Shown piece by piece: positions 1-5,683 of a stretch of 11,215 nucleotides of DNA. Position numbers and translations under genes: made by a program. The notes below the pieces were generated by a model. The model ran no database searches. It was not told where the DNA came from and saw only the letters and a program-made list of their open reading frames with translations. The DNA comes from CAYVFC01 sp964450715 (lineage in GTDB: Bacteria; Myxococcota_A; Polyangia; Polyangiales; JAFGIB01): the NCBI GenBank assembly GCA_964450715.1, contig CAYVFC010000202.1:1-11215 (forward strand). Reading direction: 5' to 3'. How positions within the stretch are numbered: position 1 is the first letter of the stretch; each line of letters opens with the position of its first letter.

Positions 1-36
1 AAAGTCGGCGAGAAGATCGGCGAAAAATGTGACTAA
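1..36 (+). CDS. Possible 3' end of an unidentified gene
   Basis: Frame 1 reads KVGEKIGEKCD and then TAA at 34-36. Ten of the eleven codons begin with a purine, which is typical of coding frames in GC-rich DNA, so this may be the last codons of a gene entering from the left and converging on proC. Frame 2 is also open here. Eleven codons are too few to name a family. Confidence 0.25.
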   Translation, partial: KVGEKIGEKCD

Positions 37-84
37 TGGTGAGGCCTTGCGCCCGTCCGGGAAGGGGCAGCCCTCTCCTTACGC

Positions 85-936
85 TCAATCCGCTAGCCTG
101 GAAGCCGCCTCCAGCCCCAGCTCCCGGGAGCGTTCGGTGGCCTTGCGGACCGCGTCGCCCACCGCCTTGCGAAGCCCGCCGGCCTCCAGCGCCTGAAGCC
201 CCGCGATGGTAGTTCCGCCCGGGCTGGCCACCGCGTCCTTGAGGCGCGCCGTGTGTTCGCCAGTCTCCATCACCATCCTGGCGCTGCCCAGCACGGTCTG
301 CGCCGCGAGCCGCTGAGCGCTCTGGCGGGTCAGCCCCATCTCTACGCCCGCGTCGGCCAGCGCCTCGATGAAGACGAAGACGTAAGCGGGTCCCGAGGCG
401 CTGAGCCCGGTGATGGCGTCGAGCAGCGATTCCTTGACGACGGCTACCTCTCCCACTGCCTCGAACACCCGTCGCGCCGCCTCCAGGTCCGCGTCCGTCG
501 CGTTGCTCCCCGCGGCCAGCCCGGTGGCTCCCGCCTGTACCAGCGCGGGCGTGTTGGGCATGGCCCGGATGACGCGGCTCCCCGAGGGGAGGCTGCTCTC
601 GATCACGGAGAGGGGAACGCCGGCCGCGATGGACAGCACCAGCTGGTCCGGCCGGACGCTGTCGGCGATCTCGGGCAGCAGCGTCGGGAAGACCTGCGGC
701 TTGGTGCTCAGCACTACCAGCCCGGCCGACTGCAGCGCGCGACGGTTGTCCGATTCGGTCTTGATGCCGAAATCCTTGCGCAGCTCGGCCAGGCGCTCCT
801 TGCGGATGTCGCTGGCGATGATCTGGTCCGGGCGATTCCGTCCGGCGTCCAGCAGGCCCTTGATCAGCGCGCCCGCCATATTTCCGGCGCCGAGAAAGGC
901 GACGGTGCCCGGGGTGTTATTCCTCTTGGTGGCCAT
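85..936 (-). CDS. proC: Pyrroline-5-carboxylate reductase
   Basis: This cytoplasmic enzyme reduces 1-pyrroline-5-carboxylate to L-proline with NAD(P)H, the last step of proline synthesis. The 283-residue product is close to the usual ~270. Residues 12-21 carry the Rossmann dinucleotide-binding motif (FLGAGNMA), 126-130 the conserved MPNTP, and 177-185 a GLSASGPAY segment at the start of the helical dimerisation domain. The P5CR signature follows around 238-247 (SPGGTTIAGL), leading to RSRELG near the C-terminus. The start is the only ATG before the Rossmann fold, but it adds about ten residues (MATKRNNTPG) to the usual N-terminus and has no clear Shine-Dalgarno sequence. It is transcribed divergently from the Xaa-Pro aminopeptidase gene across 109 bases. 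Family assignment is firm; the exact start is less so. Confidence 0.95.
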   Translation of the reverse strand: MATKRNNTPGTVAFLGAGNMAGALIKGLLDAGRNRPDQIIASDIRKERLAELRKDFGIKTESDNRRALQSAGLVVLSTKPQVFPTLLPEIADSVRPDQLVLSIAAGVPLSVIESSLPSGSRVIRAMPNTPALVQAGATGLAAGSNATDADLEAARRVFEAVGEVAVVKESLLDAITGLSASGPAYVFVFIEALADAGVEMGLTRQSAQRLAAQTVLGSARMVMETGEHTARLKDAVASPGGTTIAGLQALEAGGLRKAVGDAVRKATERSRELGLEAASRLAD

Positions 937-1008
937 GATCGTCAGCGAGCGTACGACCTGACCTGTGCCCCCGCAATACCTCCCGGTCGGTGGTTCGACC
1001 AGAGAGGG

Positions 1009-1036
1009 TTGACGGATCGGCGCGGTCGTCTAAAAA
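1009..1036 (+). promoter_or_regulatory. Candidate promoter of the Xaa-Pro aminopeptidase gene
   Basis: TTGACG (1009-1014) is followed after 16 bases by TAAAAA (1031-1036), giving 5/6 and 4/6 matches to the housekeeping consensus. Transcription would begin near 1043, about three bases before the ATG at 1046. The message would then be leaderless or nearly so, which fits the absence of any Shine-Dalgarno sequence. This is inference from sequence alone. Confidence 0.4.
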
Positions 1037-1045
1037 CTCGCGGTC

Positions 1046-2365
1046 ATGGCGAAACAGAACGAATTCACCTCCAGACGCGGGCGCTTTCTGAAGCGTATGG
1101 GAACCGGGGTCGCGCTGGTTCCGGCTGCTCCGGTGGCGGTGCGCAACAACGATGTTACCTATGACTACCGCCAGAGCAGCGATTTCTACTACCTGACCGG
1201 TTTCGGCGAGCCGGAGAGCATGCTGCTTTTGAGCTCTGCGCACCCTCGCCACCGCTTCGTGCTCTTCGTGCGGCCGCGCGACCGGGAACGGGAGCTGTGG
1301 GATGGTCCGCGGGCGGGATGCGAGGGCGCGGCCCGGATGCTGGGGGCGGACGCGGTATACCCGGTGGGCGAGCTCGAACAGCGCCTGCCCGAGTACCTGG
1401 CCGACGCCGGCCGCCTTTTCTACCGGGTCGGCGTCGATCGCGAGCTGGACGATGTCGTGTTTCGAGCGGTGGACCGCTTGCGGGGAAGGATACGCGAGGG
1501 CGTGAGCGCGCCGCGCCTGATCGTCGATCCGGGGCTGGTCCTGCACGAGCTTCGCCTGCGCAAGTCCGCCTACGAGATAGAAAAGATACAGAAGGCCGCG
1601 GACATCACCCGGCAGGCGTTTGCGGACGCCATGCGAACGGCGCGGCCCGGGATGTACGAGTACCAGGTAGAAGCGGAGCTACTGCGCGCTTTCCGCGCCG
1701 CGGACGCCGAGCCGGCCTACGGATGCGTAGTGGCCTCCGGACCCAATGCCACCATCCTTCACTACCGCGAAAACCGCAGGCGGATGGGGCGAGGCGAGTT
1801 GCTGCTGATCGATGCTGGCGCCGAGCGCGACTGCTACGCCAGCGACGTCACCCGCACCTTCCCGGTCGGGGGTCTCTTTACCCGGGAGCAGCGCGCCCTG
1901 TACGAGGTGGTTCTCGCCGCCCAGCAGGCCGCCATCGAGAAGGCTGGTGCGGGCGTTACTCTGCAGGACATTCACGAAACCGCGGTCAAGCAGCTGACCC
2001 GCGGCTTGATCAAGCTCGGGCTCCTCAAGGGCAAGGTGGACAACGCGGTGCGAAGCGGCGCCTACCGGCAGTTCTACATGCACCGCACCTCGCACTTTCT
2101 GGGAATGGACGTGCACGACGTGGGAGACTACTACCTGGAGCGAAAGCCCCGGCCGTTGCGGCAAGGAATGGTGTTCACCGTGGAGCCCGGTATCTACGTG
2201 GCGCGCAACGCCGCCGTCGACGCCAGGTGGCGCGGTATCGGAATTCGCATCGAGGACGATCTACTCGTCACCGCCGGCGGTTGCCGAAACTTGACGGCGG
2301 ATATCCCCAAGCAGGCTGACGAGATCGAGCGAGTGTTGCGCGATAAACCCCGGTCGCGGCACTAA
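1046..2365 (+). CDS. pepP: Xaa-Pro aminopeptidase (M24B, PepP-like)
   Basis: This is a cytoplasmic metallopeptidase that removes an N-terminal residue preceding proline. At 439 residues it matches the E. coli PepP length. The N-terminal aminopeptidase-P domain spans about 1-165 and includes the conserved stretch YDYRQSSDFYYLTGF (39-53). The pita-bread catalytic domain runs from about 175 to 425. All five expected metal ligands are present: D256 (IDAG), D267 (SDVTRTF), H350 (HRTSHFLG), E380 (TVEPGIY) and E403 (IRIEDD). H357 in DVHDVG is also kept. An in-frame TAA at 1031-1033 with no start codon between it and 1046 fixes the ATG. No Shine-Dalgarno sequence is visible, and the candidate promoter would give an almost leaderless message. 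No signal peptide is seen. The 3' end overlaps the convergent HEAT gene by 4 bases. A specificity other than Xaa-Pro within M24B cannot be excluded. Confidence 0.95.
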   Translation: MAKQNEFTSRRGRFLKRMGTGVALVPAAPVAVRNNDVTYDYRQSSDFYYLTGFGEPESMLLLSSAHPRHRFVLFVRPRDRERELWDGPRAGCEGAARMLGADAVYPVGELEQRLPEYLADAGRLFYRVGVDRELDDVVFRAVDRLRGRIREGVSAPRLIVDPGLVLHELRLRKSAYEIEKIQKAADITRQAFADAMRTARPGMYEYQVEAELLRAFRAADAEPAYGCVVASGPNATILHYRENRRRMGRGELLLIDAGAERDCYASDVTRTFPVGGLFTREQRALYEVVLAAQQAAIEKAGAGVTLQDIHETAVKQLTRGLIKLGLLKGKVDNAVRSGAYRQFYMHRTSHFLGMDVHDVGDYYLERKPRPLRQGMVFTVEPGIYVARNAAVDARWRGIGIRIEDDLLVTAGGCRNLTADIPKQADEIERVLRDKPRSRH

Positions 2366-3159
2366 TCGGACAGGCGCTTGGCCCTGAGCACGGCCGCCTT
2401 TCGCACGTGACGGCTCAGGTCGGATTTTGCAATGTCGGCCAGGACGTTGCGGTCGTTCAACCTGTCGACCGCTGTCTTGCGCACCCAGACCTTGGAATCG
2501 TTTCTGGCCACTTGGGCAAGGGTGTCGCCGTCGTTCAGCTTGGCCACCGCGGCTTCGCGGACGTCCTCGTCGGTATCGTTCGTCGCGATCTCGGCCAGCA
2601 ACTTCTGGTCTTCCAGCCTGCCGACCGCGGCTTCGCGCACCGAGAGCGAGGTGTCGGTCTTGGCGATATCGGCCAGCATGGCCTGGTCCTCGAGCTTCTT
2701 GACCGCGGTTTCGCGGATGAGCCAGTCCGGGGCCGTCCGCGCCGTTTCGCCGAGCAGCTTCTGGTCGGTCAGCCGGTTGACCGCTGCCTTTCTCACATGC
2801 TCGTTCACGTCCGACTTGGCCACATCGGCCAGCAGTCCCTGGTCCCGGGTAATGGTGATGGCAGCCTCTCGCACGTCCTTATCCGTGTCGTTCCGAGCGA
2901 CGACCGCGAGCAGAGACTCGTCTTCGAGCCTCTTCACCGCGGAGAAACGCACCCGCCAGTCCGTAGCCGTCTTGACCAAGTCGGCGATCAGATTCGGATC
3001 TTTCACCTTGTCGGCTGCCGCCAGGCGTACCTGCCAGTCCTCGTCCTCCTTGGCGATGCTCGCGAGCACCGGTTCCTCGGTCACCTCTTTCACGGCCTGT
3101 AGCCGGACGGACTTCTCGGAGTGGCGGTATTTCGGTTTGAAGGTGTCTAGAAATGTCAT
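2362..3159 (-). CDS. HEAT-repeat protein with nine 26-residue repeats
   Basis: From the ATG at 3159 this encodes 265 residues: a 30-residue cap (MTFLDTFKPKYRHSEKSVRL...) and then nine units of exactly 26 residues, the last with one extra residue. Each unit reads roughly LLA-[DE]-IAK-x-D-x4-VR-x-AAV-x-[KR]-L-x-DQ, two short helices typical of HEAT repeats. The KPK...H...VRL cap resembles the start of DUF349-type proteins, but no DUF349 domain follows. There is no signal peptide, membrane segment or catalytic motif, so a protein-binding scaffold is likely and the partner is unknown. The start is chosen because GGAGG (3166-3170) lies 6 bases upstream and a TATACT box (3183-3188) just beyond. An upstream ATG at 3243 would add 28 unconserved-looking residues and would lie before that box. 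The 3' end overlaps the convergent pepP by 4 bases. Confidence 0.85.
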   Translation of the reverse strand: MTFLDTFKPKYRHSEKSVRLQAVKEVTEEPVLASIAKEDEDWQVRLAAADKVKDPNLIADLVKTATDWRVRFSAVKRLEDESLLAVVARNDTDKDVREAAITITRDQGLLADVAKSDVNEHVRKAAVNRLTDQKLLGETARTAPDWLIRETAVKKLEDQAMLADIAKTDTSLSVREAAVGRLEDQKLLAEIATNDTDEDVREAAVAKLNDGDTLAQVARNDSKVWVRKTAVDRLNDRNVLADIAKSDLSRHVRKAAVLRAKRLSD

Positions 3160-3182
3160 GGCCTCCCTCCCCGTCGTTTCAA

Positions 3183-3188
3183 AGTATA
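3183..3188 (-). promoter_or_regulatory. -10 box of the HEAT-repeat gene
   Basis: On the minus strand the bases read TATACT, a 5/6 match to the -10 consensus. They lie about 24 bases upstream of the chosen ATG, leaving a leader of ~17 bases that holds the Shine-Dalgarno sequence. No good -35 is seen at the usual spacing, so an activator or another sigma factor may be needed. Confidence 0.35.
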
Positions 3189-3234
3189 GTTGCTCGCTCG
3201 GTAGCGCTCCCGGCAGCCCCGGGAACCGGGCGTT

Positions 3235-3247
3235 CCTTTTCAAAAGG
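3235..3247. promoter_or_regulatory. 13-bp perfect dyad upstream of the HEAT gene
   Basis: CCTTTTCAAAAGG is a perfect dyad (6-bp arms around one C) about 50 bases upstream of the TATACT box. Its AT-rich core stands out from the GC-rich surroundings and its position would suit a regulator site. This is speculative; no known operator is recognised. Confidence 0.2.
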
Positions 3248-3352
3248 CGTGTGGCCTTACGCGATACACGGGGGGCCTGTCAAACCGACCTCGAACCCCG
3301 CGGACGGGGCCACCGGCCGATCGCCTTTTTGACCCGCCGACCGCACCGTTGC

Positions 3353-3389
3353 GGTCGACCGCGCGGCAGTAGAGCCAGCGCGGTCGACC
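3353..3389 (-). terminator. Strong hairpin downstream of the dodecin gene
   Basis: A perfect 12-bp inverted repeat, GGTCGACCGCGC (3353-3364) and GCGCGGTCGACC (3378-3389), surrounds a 13-base loop in which GGC and GCC can add three more pairs past one bulged A. It starts 18 bases after the dodecin stop on the minus strand, a fitting place for a terminator. No T-run follows on either strand, so it may instead stabilise the 3' end or need Rho. The adjoining GCGGTCGACCGC (3351-3362) is itself a 12-bp palindrome. Confidence 0.45.
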
Positions 3390-3407
3390 CCGGATGTATC
3401 TCGGTTT

Positions 3408-3617
3408 CTAGTCCTCGTACTTGAAGGATACCTTTACCTTCGCCCGGTAGGCCTTGACCTTGCCGTTATCGATCTGCATGTCGAGCTCGACGATTTCCGC
3501 GATGCGCAGGTCGCGGAGTGTCTTCGAGGCCCTGGTCACAGCCGCCATCGCTGCTTTTTCCCACGACTCGGTGCTCGTTCCGACAACCTCAATAATCTTG
3601 TAAACGCTGTCAGCCAT
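3408..3617 (-). CDS. Dodecin-family protein
   Basis: This small 69-residue protein belongs to the dodecin family, whose members assemble into hollow dodecamers and usually store flavins in the cytoplasm. It starts MADSVYKIIEVVGTS, followed by ESWEKAA in the single helix and then the strands LRIAEIVELDM and VKAYRAKVKVSFKYE, matching the family fold across its whole length. The ATG at 3617 is preferred because GGAGG (3624-3628) lies 6 bases upstream; the ATG two codons earlier would touch the Shine-Dalgarno sequence. The tryptophan that stacks on flavin in classical dodecins, aligned with I39, is absent, and the Gln contact aligns with R58, so canonical flavin binding is doubtful. It appears to be a single-gene unit, with its own candidate promoter upstream and a hairpin downstream. 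Confidence 0.9.
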   Translation of the reverse strand: MADSVYKIIEVVGTSTESWEKAAMAAVTRASKTLRDLRIAEIVELDMQIDNGKVKAYRAKVKVSFKYED

Positions 3618-3643
3618 CCTCATCCTCCGTCTGGGTAAAGGTA

Positions 3644-3660
3644 GTTTCGAAGTTCGAACC
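3644..3660. promoter_or_regulatory. TTCGAA dyad in the dodecin leader
   Basis: GTTTCGAA-G-TTCGAACC is a 17-bp near-perfect dyad (7 of 8 arm positions pair) in which TTCGAA occurs twice. It lies at the predicted transcription start of the dodecin gene, where a bound repressor would block initiation. The octamer TTTCGAAG recurs at 3981-3988 beside the nuoA promoter. An operator role is inferred only. Confidence 0.3.
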
Positions 3661-3664
3661 GGAG

Positions 3665-3694
3665 AATTTACGGGTTAAAGGCGAATTCGGTCAA
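3665..3694 (-). promoter_or_regulatory. Candidate promoter of the dodecin gene
   Basis: On the minus strand TTGACC (3694-3689) and TAAATT (3670-3665) are separated by 18 bases, matching the -35 at 5/6 and the -10 at 4/6. Predicted transcription would begin near 3658 and give a leader of about 40 bases with GGAGG before the ATG. Confidence 0.4.
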
Positions 3695-3810
3695 GGGGTT
3701 ACCGGGACAGTAGCAAAAAACCCTGAAAACGAATCGGCGCGCGTTGCCGCGGGCGGCGCGAAAGCCCCCTATCGGGCGATACCGTCGTCGTTGACCGGCG
3801 GCCCGGTTCA

Positions 3811-3868
3811 AGAAGTGGTTTCAAAATCCCGCCCGAAATACGACGGGAGGGGTTTTGAAACCACTTCT
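3811..3868. repeat. 58-base inverted-repeat element
   Basis: Two 25-base arms (3811-3835 and 3844-3868) are complementary at 23 of 25 positions and enclose an 8-base loop, AAATACGA. The outer 16 positions, AGAAGTGGTTTCAAAA, pair perfectly. It lies between two divergent promoters, about 120 bases upstream of the nuoA -35, so it is not an obvious terminator of either gene. It has the size and form of a REP-like or miniature mobile palindrome. Alternatives are a transcription insulator or a cruciform-type protein site. The fold is certain; the role is not known. Confidence 0.8.
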
Positions 3869-3989
3869 AGGCGTCTGCACCCGGTCGATTGCTCTCTGCT
3901 GGCTTCCGTACATTCGACAACGGGTATCGATGGGGATACGCGGACTATTGCCCAATTTTTAGGCGAAAGCGGTGCTCCCTTTTCGAAGA

Positions 3990-4018
3990 TTGACAGATTC
4001 TCGGCCCGGAACTAGATA
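3990..4018 (+). promoter_or_regulatory. Candidate promoter of the nuo operon
   Basis: A perfect -35 TTGACA (3990-3995) is followed after 17 bases by TAGATA (4013-4018), a 3/6 -10. Initiation would be near 4025, giving a leader of ~85 bases. That leader contains short complementary segments (CAGTG 4032-4036 with CACTG 4070-4074, ACCGC with GCGGT inside it, and GTCCC 4076-4080 with GGGAC 4088-4092), so it may be structured. TTTCGAAG (3981-3988) lies just before the -35. Confidence 0.45.
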
Positions 4019-4109
4019 CGACTGTTCGATCCAGTGTGGCCACCGCTCGAAGGTGCGGTAGTCGCATCCCACTGCGTCCCCGGTTCCGGGACAAGCGAGG
4101 TCGGTTCAG

Positions 4110-4469
4110 ATGGTTCCGGTCTATACGCCCCTGTTACTGATAATTCTGGTAGCCACGGCACTGGTCGGGGCCTTTTTCCTGCTCTCCGAGTTGCTCGGCA
4201 CCAAGAACATGACGCCGGAGAAGGCCGAGCCCTACGAGTGCGGCATGCCCACCAAGGGAGCCAGGCACTTGCAGGTTAGCGTTCGCTTCTTCTTGGTCGC
4301 CATCATGTTCGCCGTGTTCGATATCGAAGCGGTGTTTCTCTATCCCTGGGCGGCCATGTTTCGCGAGCTGGGCTGGTTCGGCCTGATGGAGATGCTGATC
4401 TTCATGCTCGTGCTGGGCGTAACCCTGGTCTACGCGTTGAAAAAGGGAGCCTTCGAATGGGAGAGGTGA
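4110..4469 (+). CDS. nuoA: NADH-quinone oxidoreductase subunit A
   Basis: This is a small membrane subunit (ND3 family) of respiratory complex I, located beside NuoH at the junction of the membrane arm and the quinone site. The 119 residues show three membrane helices, at about 6-28, 56-78 and 88-110. The diagnostic loop PYECG (41-45) carries the conserved Cys44, and FDIEAVFLYPW (70-80) is also kept. It is the first gene of the operon. GAGG lies 9 bases before the ATG, a modest Shine-Dalgarno match. Its last 13 bases overlap the start of nuoB, so translation of the two is probably coupled. Confidence 0.95.
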   Translation: MVPVYTPLLLIILVATALVGAFFLLSELLGTKNMTPEKAEPYECGMPTKGARHLQVSVRFFLVAIMFAVFDIEAVFLYPWAAMFRELGWFGLMEMLIFMLVLGVTLVYALKKGAFEWER

Positions 4470-4996
4470 ATCCTGGCGGCGGCGAGCTCGAGGGAGGGCT
4501 GGCCGACAAGCTGAACACGGTGCTGAGCTGGGCGCGCAAGTGGTCGCTCTGGCAGTACCCCTTCGTAACCGCCTGTTGCGGCATGGAGTTCATGAGCCTT
4601 TTCGGGCCCCGCTACGACCTGGCCCGCTATGGAGCCGAGGCCTACTTCGGCACCCCGCGACCGGCCGATCTGCTCTGGATAGTGGGGACCATCTCGCAGC
4701 GGCAGGCGCCGGTGCTCAAGCGCATCTATGAGCAAATGCCCGAACCCAAGTGGGTGATCTCCATCGGAACCTGCGCCTGTACCGGGGGCTTCTATGACAA
4801 CTACGCCACGCTGCCCGGCGCGGACAAGATCATCCCGGTCGATGTCTACGTGCCGGGCTGCCCGCCCCGTCCCGAGGCCATCGTGGACGGTTTCCTGCTG
4901 TTGCAGGAGAAGATCATGAACAACAACCGGATCCCGGCCACCGTGCCGCCCCGCGAGTTGCCGGCTCTTTGTCAGAGCCGCGGACGCGCGGACTGA
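4457..4996 (+). CDS. nuoB: NADH-quinone oxidoreductase subunit B
   Basis: This peripheral complex I subunit holds the terminal [4Fe-4S] cluster N2, which passes electrons to quinone. In its 179 residues the four ligands are the adjacent C40 and C41 (TACCGMEFM), C106 (IGTCACTGG) and C135 (VPGCPPRPE). The spacing between C41, C106 and C135 is the same as in E. coli NuoB. The N-terminus holds a Gly/Glu-rich stretch (VNPGGGELEGG), and the ~25-residue tail after the core is not conserved. The ATG lies inside the end of nuoA, preceded by AAGGGAG at 4443-4449 with a 7-base spacer. This is an authentic, complete subunit. Confidence 0.97.
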   Translation: MGEVNPGGGELEGGLADKLNTVLSWARKWSLWQYPFVTACCGMEFMSLFGPRYDLARYGAEAYFGTPRPADLLWIVGTISQRQAPVLKRIYEQMPEPKWVISIGTCACTGGFYDNYATLPGADKIIPVDVYVPGCPPRPEAIVDGFLLLQEKIMNNNRIPATVPPRELPALCQSRGRAD

Positions 4997-5011
4997 CCGA
5001 GGAGCTCAGCG

Positions 5012-5680
5012 ATGGGTAACGTACTGGATCGCCTGAAGGCCGAGCTCGGTGACGCGCTACTGGAGAGCAGCGATTTTCGCGGCGACCTGGAGGCCACGGT
5101 GCAGCCCGACAAATGGCTGGCCGCGGCCGAGTTGCTGAAAAAGGACGCGGAGACGGCGATGGATCTGTTCACCGACCTGACGGCGGTGGACTGGCCCGAG
5201 CGGCAGCCGGAGCTACCGCGCTTCGACGTGGTGTTGACCGTGCGCTCGCTCGAGAAGAACCACAGCGTGCGCATCAAGACGCGGGTGAAGGAAGGCGAGC
5301 AGCTGGACTCGGTGGTCGGAGTCTGGCCGGGTGCGAGCTGGGCCGAGCGCGAGGTCTTCGATATGTTCGGCATCAGCTTCCGCAACCACCCGGACCTGCG
5401 CCGGGTGCTGCTCTACGACGAGTTCGAGGGACACCCCCTGCGCAAGGACTACTCCATTCACCAGACCCAGCCCCTGCTCCCCTATCGCCAGGTGGAGGGC
5501 ATCGAGAAGATACTGCCCTTTGGCGAGGAGGAGGGTAAACCATGGAACCGGGTGGACTGGAGCGAGCGACTGACCGGCGGGGACTACTCGGTATCGCCCG
5601 CGCTCTGCGAGCAGCAGGGGCGGTGCGCGCCGGAAGGCGAGGGCGAGGGCGAAGCGGGACCGGCCGCGGGCGAGGAATAG
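5012..5680 (+). CDS. nuoC: NADH-quinone oxidoreductase subunit C
   Basis: This 30-kDa-type complex I subunit sits in the Q-module and packs against NuoD. It is a separate gene here, not fused to nuoD as in E. coli. Its signature lies at 110-134 (WAEREVFDMFGISFRNHPDL...) and continues to GHPLRKDY (140-147). The core ends near residue 190. The last ~25 residues form a Gly/Glu/Ala-rich acidic tail (PEGEGEGEAGPAAGEE), probably disordered and coded by a low-complexity GC-rich stretch. GAGGAG lies 7 bases before the ATG. Fifteen bases separate it from nuoB and three from nuoD; the nuoD Shine-Dalgarno sequence (GAGGAA, 5672-5677) lies within its last codons. Confidence 0.96.
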   Translation: MGNVLDRLKAELGDALLESSDFRGDLEATVQPDKWLAAAELLKKDAETAMDLFTDLTAVDWPERQPELPRFDVVLTVRSLEKNHSVRIKTRVKEGEQLDSVVGVWPGASWAEREVFDMFGISFRNHPDLRRVLLYDEFEGHPLRKDYSIHQTQPLLPYRQVEGIEKILPFGEEEGKPWNRVDWSERLTGGDYSVSPALCEQQGRCAPEGEGEGEAGPAAGEE

Positions 5681-5683
5681 GTC

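Noticed and set aside
253..1164. Long plus-strand open frames opposite proC
   Set aside because: They are GC-rich shadow frames with Arg/Gly/Ala-heavy composition and no family motif. The minus strand carries every P5CR motif.
3160..3243. 28-residue N-terminal extension of the HEAT protein
   Set aside because: The ATG at 3159 has an ideal Shine-Dalgarno sequence and a TATACT box upstream. The extension has no repeat character.
2407..3424. Plus-strand open frames of 231 and 330 codons opposite the HEAT gene
   Set aside because: Their periodicity mirrors the 78-bp repeats of the real minus-strand gene. The residues are Ser/Ala-rich and resemble nothing.
3791..4015. 74-codon plus-strand frame upstream of nuoA
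   Set aside because: It runs through the inverted repeat and the nuoA promoter, has no Shine-Dalgarno sequence and shows no recognisable domain.
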